A stretch of DNA of 64,000 bases from Flammulina velutipes (lineage: Eukaryota; Basidiomycota; Agaricomycetes; Agaricales; Physalacriaceae), in the NCBI GenBank assembly GCA_011800155.1, contig CM022377.1:2046001-2110000 (forward strand), read 5' to 3'. The translations under genes were made by a program, and so were the position numbers. Positions within the stretch are counted from its first letter, which is position 1, and each line of letters starts with the position of its first letter. The notes below the pieces were generated by a model. That model searched no databases and was not told the DNA's origin. It saw only the letters and a program-made list of their open reading frames with translations. Of the stretch, positions 54,283 to 64,000 are shown one piece after another.

Positions 54283-55113
54283 CGCGTAAGTGGTGGGAAG
54301 TGGCCAAGGGGACGAAGGATTCGCGACGGAGTTGACGTTTTAAACGGGGGTATAAGTCACCGGATATTTTGAATTGGCGAAAAGCTGGTGCCCATATAGT
54401 CGGTTGTCAAAATTCTCAAGAATACAATCGCAGGTTCGCGTTAGATACTGGTGATTTCGGGATCGCTGGGCGACAGTGGCGCTACCAGGTCCAGGGTCAT
54501 CTTCGAAAGATATGTCTAGAAGATGGTTATACTTAGGGTGTGTGAGAGTGTGTGAGCGTAAAAATGTTCTGAGTTGGAATTCGCTTGATGGAATCCGGCT
54601 CATCTAAGTTCACCGTTCGTCAGAATGTGCGCAACACGCAAGTAAGACGTACTCACAACTTATTGTATTGGAATATCTAGTGTTCAATTTCCAGCTCCAG
54701 AGCCCCTTTAACATGTACAGCGTCCCATTGAAATGGATGCATTGAGGGTGATCTTAGGGGAAAGCAATCGACGCGCGCTTCCTATTTGCAACAGGATGAG
54801 GATGCGATTCTCGGGCTATATATTTGAAGGGTAACGATAGCATCAGCTGAGAAGCTATTTGGATACACTGACAGCATGTGGTCTTGTACTTGGTTGTTGA
54901 GTTGAAAGAAAGAAGGGTCACACAAACCATATCCCGAAATGGCAATAACACGTCCACCCTGCACGTCACCATCGAGACCTTACGCAGCTGAGCGCTTCTT
55001 GACCAAACTGATTCATGTGGTGGTTTGCTTATGGAACTACTCTCATCCCGTGTTTAAATATGAGGGTGAGAGCGGATCCAAATCCTAACTTGTAACCTGC
55101 TTCTTTCTACACC
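54283..55113. other. Divergent intergenic region upstream of alcohol oxidase
   Basis: About 830 bases with only short unsupported frames. It serves as the promoter region of two divergent genes. An AT-rich TATA-like stretch (TTTAAATATG) lies near 55053, about 60 bases before the oxidase ATG. Confidence 0.4.
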
Positions 55114-57788
55114 ATGTCCGACTACGATATCATTTTTGCTGGAGGTCCGCTCGTCGCTTTACACTTAAACGTCTCTAACTTATGCGCAATTTCAGGTGGC
55201 ACTGCGGCCTGTGTGATCGCTGGGCGACTTGCTGCTGCTGATCCGTCTTTGAAGCTTCTTGTACGTTAGCTCTCGACGCTGATGCTCCATCTCAATGACG
55301 CCACATAGATTCTTGAAGCCGGCGAACATACCAAGGATCTAGAGGCACACGTCCAACCATCTCAATACTTCAGCCATCTTGCGCCTACGAGCAAGACCGT
55401 TACGTTCAACGTCGGCAAGAAGTCCGATAACATTGGCGGACGCTCCCTGGTCACCCCCTCCGGGAGGTGCCTTGGAGGAGGTTCCTCTGTCAATTGTATG
55501 TTTCTCTACATTTTCTACGCGCCGTCAGTTTATGACATTGGCTCTAGTCACGATGTACACTCGCGCCGCCGCCTCGGATTATGATGATTGGGCGACGACG
55601 TTCAAGAACCCTGGCTGGGCCTGTGAAGACCTTCTTCCCCTTCTCAAGAAGGTGATTGATAGGTTGACACCGTGAAATTCTACTAACCCATCAGAAAAGA
55701 CTGAGACGTACCAAGTCGCGCCCGACAAGCCAACGCACGGCTATTCTGGTCCTTTGAAAGTGTCCATGGGAGGTATGATGACGAACGTCGGTCAAGAATT
55801 CCTGGACGTCGCGACGAGCATCGACAAGGACAGGGGGACTGTGGAAGATATCAACGGACTCTATAAATGTGACGGCTACGGAGTACGTCTCTTTCGCTAT
55901 TTCGAATTACAATTCAACTAACCGCAGGTTTACAGTCATGGCAGAAGTACTCCACTGCTGCCTCCTCTTTGTCTCACGATCTAATTAAGGTACAGGTGGA
56001 TTGACGCGGAGACTGGTCGTCGATCTGACGTTCCTCACCACTACATCTACAACCAAGCAAACAACGCGAACTTGGTGATCAAGACGGGAAAGCGTGTTAA
56101 GCGCATAATCTTTGAGTTCGTTTCCACTCTTCTCAGTCTAGACTTGTTGACTGAATAGTTCCTTGACTTAGTGGGGACAAAGCCACCGGTGTCGAATATG
56201 TCAATGATACAGTTCTGCGTCCTGATGCCGACCAGACAGTCGAGACCGCGAAGGCGTCGCGCCTTGTTGTCATCAGTGCTGGTGCGTTTGGATCGCCTAC
56301 CATCCTCGAGAGGTCCGGTATCGGCAGACCCGATGTCCTGAAGAAAGTCGGTGTTGATGTCAAGGTCGACCTACCTGGCGTGGGCCAGAACTACCAAGGT
56401 AGACGAATTGTAGCTTGTTGCTGAGAGCATTGTTACTGATCATTGGGTAGACCACAACGTTTGCTTCGTCCCGTATCAAGCCTCGGAAGATGCAGACACT
56501 CTCGACGCCTTGTTCAGAAACGAGCCCGCCGAAGTAGCCAGTACGCATTCTCTCTTGGCTCAACCTCCTCTTTCGCTGACGGTTATCCTCAACCTTAGAA
56601 TGGGCCGAAGTATGGCCTCAGGGCAAGGGACTCATTGCTCATAAGTACGTACCTTCCTTTCACCATCCAAACTCTCCTTTAAATGGTTTATAGTGGCCTA
56701 GATGCTGGAATCAAAATGCGCCCCACTGCAGAGGATCTCAAAGAGCTTGGACCAGACTTCGAACCTCGCTGGAAGACCTACTTTGAGAATGCTCCGGATA
56801 AACCAGTCATCTGGGTTGGAGCAGCTGCTTCGTGAGTTCTATGTTAGCCTTTGGTTCCCAAACTCAACGTTTGCCTTGTACCAGCTACCTTGGTGATATC
56901 TCAGTCGCGCCAGCAAGGAAATATTACTGTGTTGGATACTTCACTGTAGGTTTCGATTGCTTGCTTGCTCGTACATCGTTAATGTCAATCATAGCAATAC
57001 CCAGTGTCCACTGGCTACGTTCACATAACCTCTGGCACAGATGCTAATGCAAGCCATGACTTTGACCCCGGCTTCCTCAGCGAGTTGCGTCATTCTCCCT
57101 CGCCATTGACGGCATATGTTGACTTTGTATTGCTTGCAGTCCTGCCGACCTTGCTACCCTTCGCTGGGGATATAAGAAGGCACGCGAGATCGCAAGACGC
57201 ATGAAAATGTACCGTGGTGACTATCTGCCTGGCCACCCGAACTTTGGACCCAACAGTCAAGCTCTGGCAAAGGATGAGACGACTGGCGCGAACATTACCC
57301 CGATCGATGAGAACCCAATCGAGTACTCGAAGGAGGATGACAAGGCGATTGAAGATTTCAATAGGCGCTACGGTATGTCCGCCTTCGTTCCTTGGATCAT
57401 GTGCTCATAACATACCAGTGCAAACTGCATGGCATTCGGTATGTCGCTTGAGGAGTAGAATCTAGTTGTACTATGTCCTGACTCTCGGATAGCTTGGAAC
57501 GTGTTCCATGAAGCCTCGCGAGGAAGGAGGAGGTATGAATGCCTGATCTCAAGCCACACGTTTCTGATGATCTATTAGTTGTCGACTCGCGCCTCAACGT
57601 TTACGGTGTCAAAAACCTCAAGGTCACCGATGTACGTATAGCGCCATTTCCCGCAACTGAGCTGAACTGAACGTAAACAGATTTCGATCTGCCCGGCCAA
57701 CGTGGCGGCGAACACATACAGCACTGCACTCACCATTGGAGAGAAAGCTGCTGTCCTCATCGCTGAAGAGTTGGGTATCAAGCTTTGA
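55114..57788 (+). CDS. Alcohol (methanol-type) oxidase, GMC oxidoreductase family
   Basis: FAD enzyme that oxidises short primary alcohols to aldehydes and makes hydrogen peroxide; in wood-decay fungi it uses methanol from lignin. The ATG at 55114 gives MSDYDIIFAG and, over the first intron, the FAD fold GGGTAACVIAGRLA, then LILEAGEHTKDL, GRCLGGGSSVNF, DDWATTFKNPGWACEDLLPL, SWQKWIDAETGRRSDVPHHY, VVISAGAFGSPTILERSGIG, DLPGVGQNYQDH and the catalytic region WHSLGTCSMKPREEGGVVDS, NLKVTDISICPANVAANTYS. About 15 short introns join in phase. The C-terminus is EELGIKL, not a strong peroxisomal PTS1. Ends 57788. All family blocks intact. Confidence 0.85.
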
Positions 57789-57914
57789 TCGTATCGTAGT
57801 AATGCGCATACTTCGAAAGAATGGAAAATATGGATGTAGAAGTAGAAATATAAGTACAATTTGTTACACTTTGTTATAAGAGGGAATTTGAGGTTGTCCT
57901 CGGTCAAAAAGAAA

Positions 57915-59410
57915 CTATATCTGTATTGCTGAGACTAACGCCTCTAGCAATTCACGAACCTTACTGGCAGCAGGTCTGGCCATGGGTTCGAACGCCAAAC
58001 AGTCGTCGACGATGTTCCACAGAGCTGTGTCCGTAATTTCTGCAGGTCGGGGTGGCTTGCGTCTGAAATTGACAACCTCGTAGAGGATATGAAGGGACCT
58101 CTTTAAATGGGGAAAAGGAGGCTTCCCACTGTATATCTACTTGGTCGTCAGACATCAACCCCCCAGAAAGACAACGTCAACTTGCCTCGATTATTGTGCA
58201 TCCAAAAGAGTAGACATCCCGAGCGGGAAGGCAGGTGTCTGACGCATTCGACCAAACTTCGGGAGGCATCCAGTGCGAGGTGCCTTTGCCTAAACGAGAC
58301 TCCGTGGGTTGTCGTGTCTCAATGACCATTGTTAGACCGAAGTCGGCAAGACAGCAGGTGAGGTCATTTCTGACAAGAATGTTTGCGCCGCGTACGTCGG
58401 CATGTACCATCGGCGGATTGTGCGTATGTAAGTATTCGATGCCTTCGATTATCTCAAGAACCTAAGTTCGTGAATGAATTAGATTCCTTGTTCAGTTCAT
58501 GAATGTATAACATACTTACCATCTTCAAACGGTTGTGTTTGGGATTCGACTCCAGAAATCTATTGACATTGTTGTGCTCCATCCACGGCGAGACCATGCA
58601 GAAGTGAGGGGACATTCCTGTGTCGATTCCTAGAAGCGGAAGAATTCTTGGATGGTCGAGCTGTCGCCAAAGTAGAGCTTCTTGCCGGAAAGCCTGGAAT
58701 ATCATCAGATTTCTGGCACCGACCGACGACAATACGGCATACCTTTGCTGTCGTATGACTGTCAGATGTATAGAGCCTCAACACTTTCAAGCATACTTTC
58801 TGAGACCGATACGTCCCCAAAAAGATGTCCTACACGGGGATTAACATCATACAAAACGAAGCGTAAGAGCAATGACATACCGAGAATCCACCTCCCGTGA
58901 CAATGTCGCTCACTCTCTGGACGTTCTGGAGCTCCATTTCACTGGGTAAGCATTCAGAGACGCGACTGATGGCTTGGAGAGACTTAATCGCAGCCTCCCT
59001 CCTAAACCCCCTCTGCAGATGTGGAGAGTAGTCAAGAATCTATCCAAAAAGGCAACGTCAGAATCCAAATGAAGCCTTTGCGAAGGAGTTCATACCGCCT
59101 GGAGAGCGTCCATGACCGGTTGATAAAGTCGAGGTGCCATAGTTCCTACGTCTGCCCAAGGTGTAGCTTGAGGCTGTTGGATGATTTCCTCTACCTTCCT
59201 TCGGATCTCACGTGGAAATAATGCGCTGGCGTTTATATCGTTCCAGGTCATGAAGCTTTGGGTCTTAAGGGAGACGCCGACCGCCTGGATTTCGCGTGGT
59301 GGGATGCTACGATGGAAGCTGTCCGTAATGACGTTCGGGCTCGAAGCGAAATGCCTTAAATCTCCATAGTCCGAATAGTCGACTATGTTGCCATTATCAT
59401 CACGTGACAT
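57915..59410 (-). CDS. TKL-family protein kinase
   Basis: First in-frame ATG 59410 (MSRDDNGNIVDYSDYG); a spliced upstream start is possible because the frame is open to an acceptor near 59462. N-terminal helical domain: FMTWNDINASALFPREIRRK, TPWADVGTMAPRLYQPVMDA. Linker: CLQAISRVSECLPSEMELQN. Kinase: [96 protein letters not shown] and ARDVYSFGCTIIE. The last exon ends in ELLEALVSAIQI. Catalytic residues are intact. It lies directly downstream, on the same strand, of the LLDFARP-motif gene. Confidence 0.75.
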
Positions 59411-59551
59411 ATGGAGCAACGTTAGCGACTTCGTTGGACTTGCGACGATGCGACGCTCTGAGAAAATTCCAAATGGCACAGAGCCACTTATAGCTTAGTC
59501 AGTTAAACAAGCCGATACAGCCAGCAAAGAATGTCTCACAGTGATGCTGTC

Positions 59552-61080
59552 TCAGGCAGATTTACTGATGCCTGTGTCGATAGACTATCGCTGGAGAACT
59601 CTCAACATCCGAACGAAAGGAGGGAAAGAAGGCAGACATACACATTCGAGTTTTCCTCGACCATAGGTCTCCTTCGATCTGGGTGATCATGCACACTTGG
59701 CCGCGCGAAGTCCAGGAGGATTTCGTCATCGTCATCTTCTTCCTGGGCCATGTCCTGAAGACGAGTTCCTGGGGCATCCTTCCTTTCGGTACCCCACAGC
59801 ATGGATGTTTGGTCCTCATGTTTGCTGATATCCGTCGCATACTTGGTAGACGAAGCGTCGAATTCTTCTTTCGCGCTGCTGGAACAATTGATGTTGTCCT
59901 GCTTGAGTTGTTCGACATTTTGACTTCGGACCTTGATGAGGGGAGAAAGGAACTCAGCGGACTGTTCATCCATAGCTGAGTATTCGGGTATAGGGTCAAG
60001 TAGGAGGCTTCTCGTCGGATGGTTGGATGACGATGGGATGGAGTTGCTACGTGTCGGCACCGGTTTGCTGACTGTTTGACTACCAGAGCTCGAGGTATGT
60101 GGAAGTGTCGAATTACGCCTCTTGTGTTGAGTACGGTTCGTCGTTTCCGTTTCCTCGTGTGTCTTCGTAGGAACGCAAGTGTTGGATCGCAACCTAGCCT
60201 TCTTCGGCTGCTTGTTCGGGGACAATACGCTAGCATTTGAGTCGCTCGCGGTTTCGATGGAATTATCGGGTAGTTTGGGCGAAGCTGGAGGAAAGAGTAT
60301 GCTATGCGCGTTTGCTGGGGTATAGGGTTGTGGACAGGCAACTTTCAGTACAACTGGTGCTTTGTCCGAGGTATGATTACCAGCGAAGGACCTAGATTCA
60401 CAGCGCAAGGAGTCGGGGGTAGTCTGAGGAGTTGCGTCCTGGCTAAGGGAGGTAGATGTAGACGCTTGCGCGCTTGTACTAGACGATGGTGACGTAGAGT
60501 CGTCTTGCTGGAGTCCGAGTTCACTTCGTTGCCAGTCCATTGGCTGTGCGGCAGAAACAATGGGATATCGAAGTTGCGTCCGTTGGATGTCTGGTGATAG
60601 TGGAAGGATGTTGTCCCCTGAAGAAGATGACTTCGGTGGGTCGATAGGGATGGAAATATCAGGCACTTCTTGCGAGGTGGACTGGGCTACTGTGCTCTGG
60701 CGAACCATGTTCTCCGTCCAAGCCATCTTCCTGCTTCGTCGCTCCTGCTCGACCTTCTCGTAGTATGTCTCCGTGTCTAATTTCTCTAGGCCGTGTAGGA
60801 TATTTTGTTCCAAGCTAGGATCCTTCACCCCGGCGGTTCTGAGTTTCACTAGTTCGGATATGAAAATATCCTTCCTGCGTGCACATAATTCGTGCCATGT
60901 CGTAAGCTTCCACTCTTCGTTGGGTTCAAAGTCAATCTTTCCACCTGACGATGATGCGGAGGGTAAGGGCGATGAAGAACGAGGGCTAGGTTGCATTCTG
61001 TGACCCAATCGCGAGGGTGATTGAGGTGAAGATCGGAAAGGTGAATAGTAGACGATGCAGAATGTATGGCCGGGAGGCGC
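59552..61080 (-). CDS. Unrecognised Ser-rich protein with LLDFARP motif (5' exons unresolved)
   Basis: A long exon from the acceptor at 61080 to about 59644 is fully open. It begins APPGHTFCIVYYSPF, has a charged helical part (WKLTTWHELCARRKDIFISE, LEKLDTETYYEKVEQERRSR), then about 300 residues of Ser/Thr/Pro-rich sequence, and ends DDDDEILLDFARPSVHDHPD, PMVEENSN. A short intron leads to SIDTGISKSA and a stop at 59552. Upstream exons probably include 61260-61500 (EEWIYQLVVSPSWRDAGPSV, HAQALVKETSNYVVACHQ), and perhaps traces to 61.9 kb, but I could not join them. The LLDFARP motif recurs in the gene upstream of the 62 kb kinase. No function assigned. Confidence 0.5.
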
Positions 61081-62141
61081 CTGCGAACTAGATCGATCTC
61101 ACTAGATAACGCTGTCAGTAAAGATGTTTCAAGTAACATGATTGAACTCACAACTGGTACACGATAATGAGGAATTCGCCAGAAATGACTCGACAACGTG
61201 GTAAGTGTATAAGGCTGCGAATAACATTCCCACAGAGTGTTCGGTAGGCACCCGGATCACGTCTGTAGACTAATGGATAAGAGGGTGTCTTCCTGATGGC
61301 ATGCCACCACATAATTACTCGTCTCTTTGACTAGCGCTTGGGCGTGCGGTAGCCATTTAGACATGGTTTCATTGTCTCGTGGGGTGATGTACGTCCGCAG
61401 CAGTATTACGCTTGGCCCCGCGTCTCTCCAGCTCGGGGAAACCACAAGCTGGTATATCCACTCCTCCATTGCGTCCGTGCGTACACGGTCACGAGGTAAA
61501 CCTGTTGGTGATGTTAAAAGGGATGCACGAGGCAAGAGCTACATTTTTTTACTGGCATATAAAGCTCAAAAGTTGCTTTCTCCCCCATTCAGGCTTGATG
61601 TTGTTTACGGCCCAGTCCCACACATCGTAAACAGTTCATCATGCTCCGATCTACAATTGGAGTTTCTATGAAAGCAGGGTTACACGACTGTGACTTGTCT
61701 TTGTTTAAACTGTAGGTACTCACGTAGTACCAAGGAGGATGCGAGAGTGCTTTCGGAGCGCACATGACAAATAACAGAGTCTATGAGAAGTCTAGTAGAG
61801 AATGAACGGTCTGAGTAACATAAGTCAATGACTATAGAGAAAAGAAGGGTACCTACTGAGATGCTACCGTCTCGAGCGTTGTAAATGACGGTTCGAGCGC
61901 GTTTGATTGCTGCATGCTGCGTACATCGAGCGTGAGATTGTTGCTGACACAAGGTAGAAAAAAAGATAATGATGGTGGAAGAATAAAAGCGATGTGGCTG
62001 TGCATGTTTGGTTACACAGGCTGCTCAGTGTGGAAATCAATTCGAGATTCCTTGTGCTGAGATAATTCTTCATTTGGGTCAGATTGAGATGAGTTGGTAA
62101 TCGGGAGTTTGTCCTATATACGAACCAGATACATCGGCCTA
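61081..62141. other. Probable 5' exons of the LLDFARP gene and intergenic DNA
   Basis: The 61257-61535 minus-strand frame is coding-like (WIYQLVVSPSWRDAG, ITPRDNETMSKWLPHAQALV) and probably an exon of the gene ending at 59552. Another candidate exon with SFSTRLLIDSVICHVRSEST lies near 61.75-61.82 kb, and YNARDGSISV near 61.87 kb. Splice joins remain unresolved, so the start is unknown. No separate gene is supported. Confidence 0.35.
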
Positions 62142-63586
62142 CTTACGTATCCTGAAAAGTACTACTATGATACAGTGATACGGACACCCCATAGGTCTTG
62201 AGCATATGAAAGACATCGCTAGCCGATGGCCGTTCCCATGGATTGAATGCCAGACAACGGTCCACGATCACCCATAACTTCGGATCGTAAAGCTCCCTCG
62301 GACGGGGTGGCTTATGCTTCATGACTACGACTTCATTGTAGATTCTGGTAGGGAGCGTAATGTCAGGGAATGGATGCTGCCCACTGTATAGCTATTGTTC
62401 TCGTCAGCGAAACCCCACTCTAAGAGAGCTCTGTAACGACTTACCTCGATGACGGTGCAGCCGAAGGAATAGATATCACGAGCGGGAACGTCAGCATCGA
62501 CGTTTTCGTTCCAAACTTCTGGAGACATCCAATATGAGGTACCCTTCCCAAACCAAGAGTTTGTAATTGTCCGTATCCCCATAGACGTCGTAAGCCCGAA
62601 GTCGGCAAGACAACAGGTGAAGTCATCCCTTACAAGGATATTCGCACCACGAATGTCGGCGTGAACGATTGGCGGATCGTGCGTGTGCAAGTATTCGATG
62701 CCTTCGATTATCTCGATGAGCTGTGGGTACTCTCGTTAGTTTCGTATGCATGAGGTATGTGAGGTCCGATACTCACCATCTTCAACCTATCGAATGTTGA
62801 ATGTTTTCTCAAAAATTGGTTGACATTGCCATTATCCATCCAAGGGGAAACTAGGCATAATCTGGGATCCATGTACGGTCTTATCCCTAGAAGTGGAAGA
62901 ATCCTTGGATGGTGTAGTTGTCGCCAGAGTAGAGCTTCTCGGCGAAATGTCTAGCGGATGGATGTGAGAATGCAGTCGGGACAATCTTAGGGGTAACACA
63001 CCTTGGCGGCTTGGACTGGGTCGTCAGAGGTAAAGACTCTCAGGACCTTCAAGCATACTCTCTGAGATCGATACGTCCCATCATAGATGTCCTGCGTTAG
63101 AATTAGTGAAAGAGACTCATCCTCAGCATCGAAGACATACAGCGAAACCGCCGCCTGCAATAGGTATCTTGCTCTGTCCTTGAACATTCTGAAGAGCGAG
63201 GTCACTGGGCAAAACATCCGAGATACGGCTTATGGCTTGCAGGCATTTGATAGCAGCACTCCTCGCGAAACCACTTTCCATCTCCGGCGAATAGTCAAGG
63301 GCCTACGAGAAATATATCGTCAGGACCTCAACGAGCTGCCCTCAAGGAGAAGAGTACATACCACTTGAAGAGAATCCACAATGATCTGATATAGATCTGT
63401 TCTGATCATGTCGACGTCCTCCCAGGGTTTTGTGTAAGGCTGAAGAATTATATCTTCGACCGTCTTCCGGATTTCGCGAGGGAATGAGGAAGGGTCAACG
63501 TCGCTCCATGAAAGTAGGGGAGAAATCTTGGAGGGTATGCGACGCGGAACTGGCATCTCATACTGTTGGAATATTTGGTTATCCAT
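62142..63586 (-). CDS. TKL-family protein kinase, intact sister of the 19 kb pseudokinase
   Basis: First in-frame ATG 63586 (MDNQIFQQYEMPVP); the frame is open to 63664 and an upstream exon is possible. Helical domain: LLSWSDVDPSSFPREIRKTV, YTKPWEDVDMIRTDLYQ. Kinase: [93 protein letters not shown]. The glycine loop, catalytic Asn and DFG are all intact here, in contrast to the 18.9-20.4 kb copy. Introns fall at the same places in both copies. The C-terminus runs past the site where the other copy stops and ends SSTFQDT. Same strand as the upstream LLDFARP gene. Confidence 0.75.
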
Positions 63587-63774
63587 AATCGGAGTGGTAA
63601 TTTGAGACTGCCTTGGCAAAGATCCAGTGGATAAATCGCGACTGGGTATCTCAGAATCATCCAAGGTCCTGGATGGATTCCTGTTTGGTCATTTAGCAAG
63701 GTCTGAGAAACATATTCAAACGTACACTGACTCTGTAACGTGAGGTCCCTTCTGTTCAAAGGTCTCTTCACCTG

Positions 63775-64000
63775 TTACCAATGGCCGGTACCTTCAAAGT
63801 TGTCAGCATAGGGAATAAGACTTGTAACATGAAAAGCATACTCTTCGTCTCCGTCCTCTACTACCATACACGTGAGCTCCTTGCTTGCTTGCTTCACCAC
63901 AGGTCTTGCAAAGTCTAATAGGACCTCGTCATCAGAGTCATAACCTTCGTCGAATGAATTTTCGCTCTCCTGTAGCGAATCAAGACGTTCGGTATCGACG
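63775..64000 (-). CDS. 3' end of a second LLDFARP-motif gene (partial)
   Basis: The frame is open from the window edge: TERLDSLQESENSFDEGY, DSDDEVLLDFARPVVKQ, LTCMVVEDGDEEYAFHVTSL, ending DNFEGTGHW at 63775. The DDExLLDFARPxV block matches the end of the protein at 59.6-61.1 kb. As there, a TKL kinase follows on the same strand within about 190 bases. The rest lies outside the window, and it might be spliced to the kinase instead of ending here. Confidence 0.45.
   Translation of the reverse strand, partial: VDTERLDSLQESENSFDEGYDSDDEVLLDFARPVVKQASKELTCMVVEDGDEEYAFHVTSLIPYADNFEGTGHW

Noticed and set aside
57970..57995. tRNA-like GGTTCGAA word
   Set aside because: It is part of the kinase coding sequence (LAFEPMARP) and has no tRNA structure around it.
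1..64000. CRISPR arrays, bacterial operons or ribosome-binding sites
   Set aside because: The window is clearly eukaryotic with spliced genes, and no regularly spaced repeat array of that kind was seen.

Overview
This window looks like nuclear DNA of a mushroom-forming basidiomycete (Agaricomycetes). Introns are dense and very short (mostly 45-60 bp, GT-AG), intergenic gaps are compact, and several families are typical of that group: DUF6699, DUF6534, an expanded set of tyrosine-kinase-like (TKL) kinases, lineage-specific F-box proteins, and an alcohol/methanol oxidase of the GMC family. All gene models were assembled by eye from frame, splice signals and comparison between copies inside the window; family names come from recognised motifs, not from a search.

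Layout. 1-4.7 kb: the 5' half of a retroelement on the minus strand, with a Gag-like gene that has zinc-knuckle motifs and a premature stop, then a reverse transcriptase that runs off the window edge. 5-25 kb: a mostly housekeeping block. Its members are a Derlin gene and an Hsp20 gene sharing a divergent promoter with a clear heat-shock element, an APH-like kinase, a small RING protein, proline dehydrogenase and two TKL kinases. The block is flanked by an inverted duplication of a convergent gene pair (DUF6699 and a THEM6-like hotdog protein). 26-31.6 kb: two decayed deaminase-like genes around an F-box-like gene with N-terminal membrane segments; a hAT-like MITE sits exactly at the start codon of one of them. 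32-36 kb: a ChAPs exomer-adaptor gene and a secreted exonuclease/endonuclease/phosphatase.

37-47 kb is a gene nursery. It carries many intact and broken copies of an unrecognised small three-exon gene family (about 163-167 aa), a second membrane F-box gene, a TKL kinase, kinase relics and a SINE-like insertion whose empty site survives in a duplicated segment. 47.5-57.8 kb: a nuclear-looking F-box gene, a coiled-coil protein, a DUF6534 membrane protein and the alcohol oxidase. 57.9-64 kb: two further TKL kinases, each preceded by a gene with a shared LLDFARP motif. One of these kinases is nearly identical to the 19 kb copy, which has lost its DFG glycine and looks like a pseudokinase.

The genes do not form one pathway. 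What links the accessory parts is repeated local duplication followed by decay of kinases, F-box-like proteins, deaminase-like proteins and the unrecognised small family. That pattern fits fast-evolving recognition or incompatibility functions, but this is inference. The best candidate for something undescribed is the small three-exon family, present in at least seven copies here, with a recurrent convergent or divergent partnership with the membrane F-box genes.
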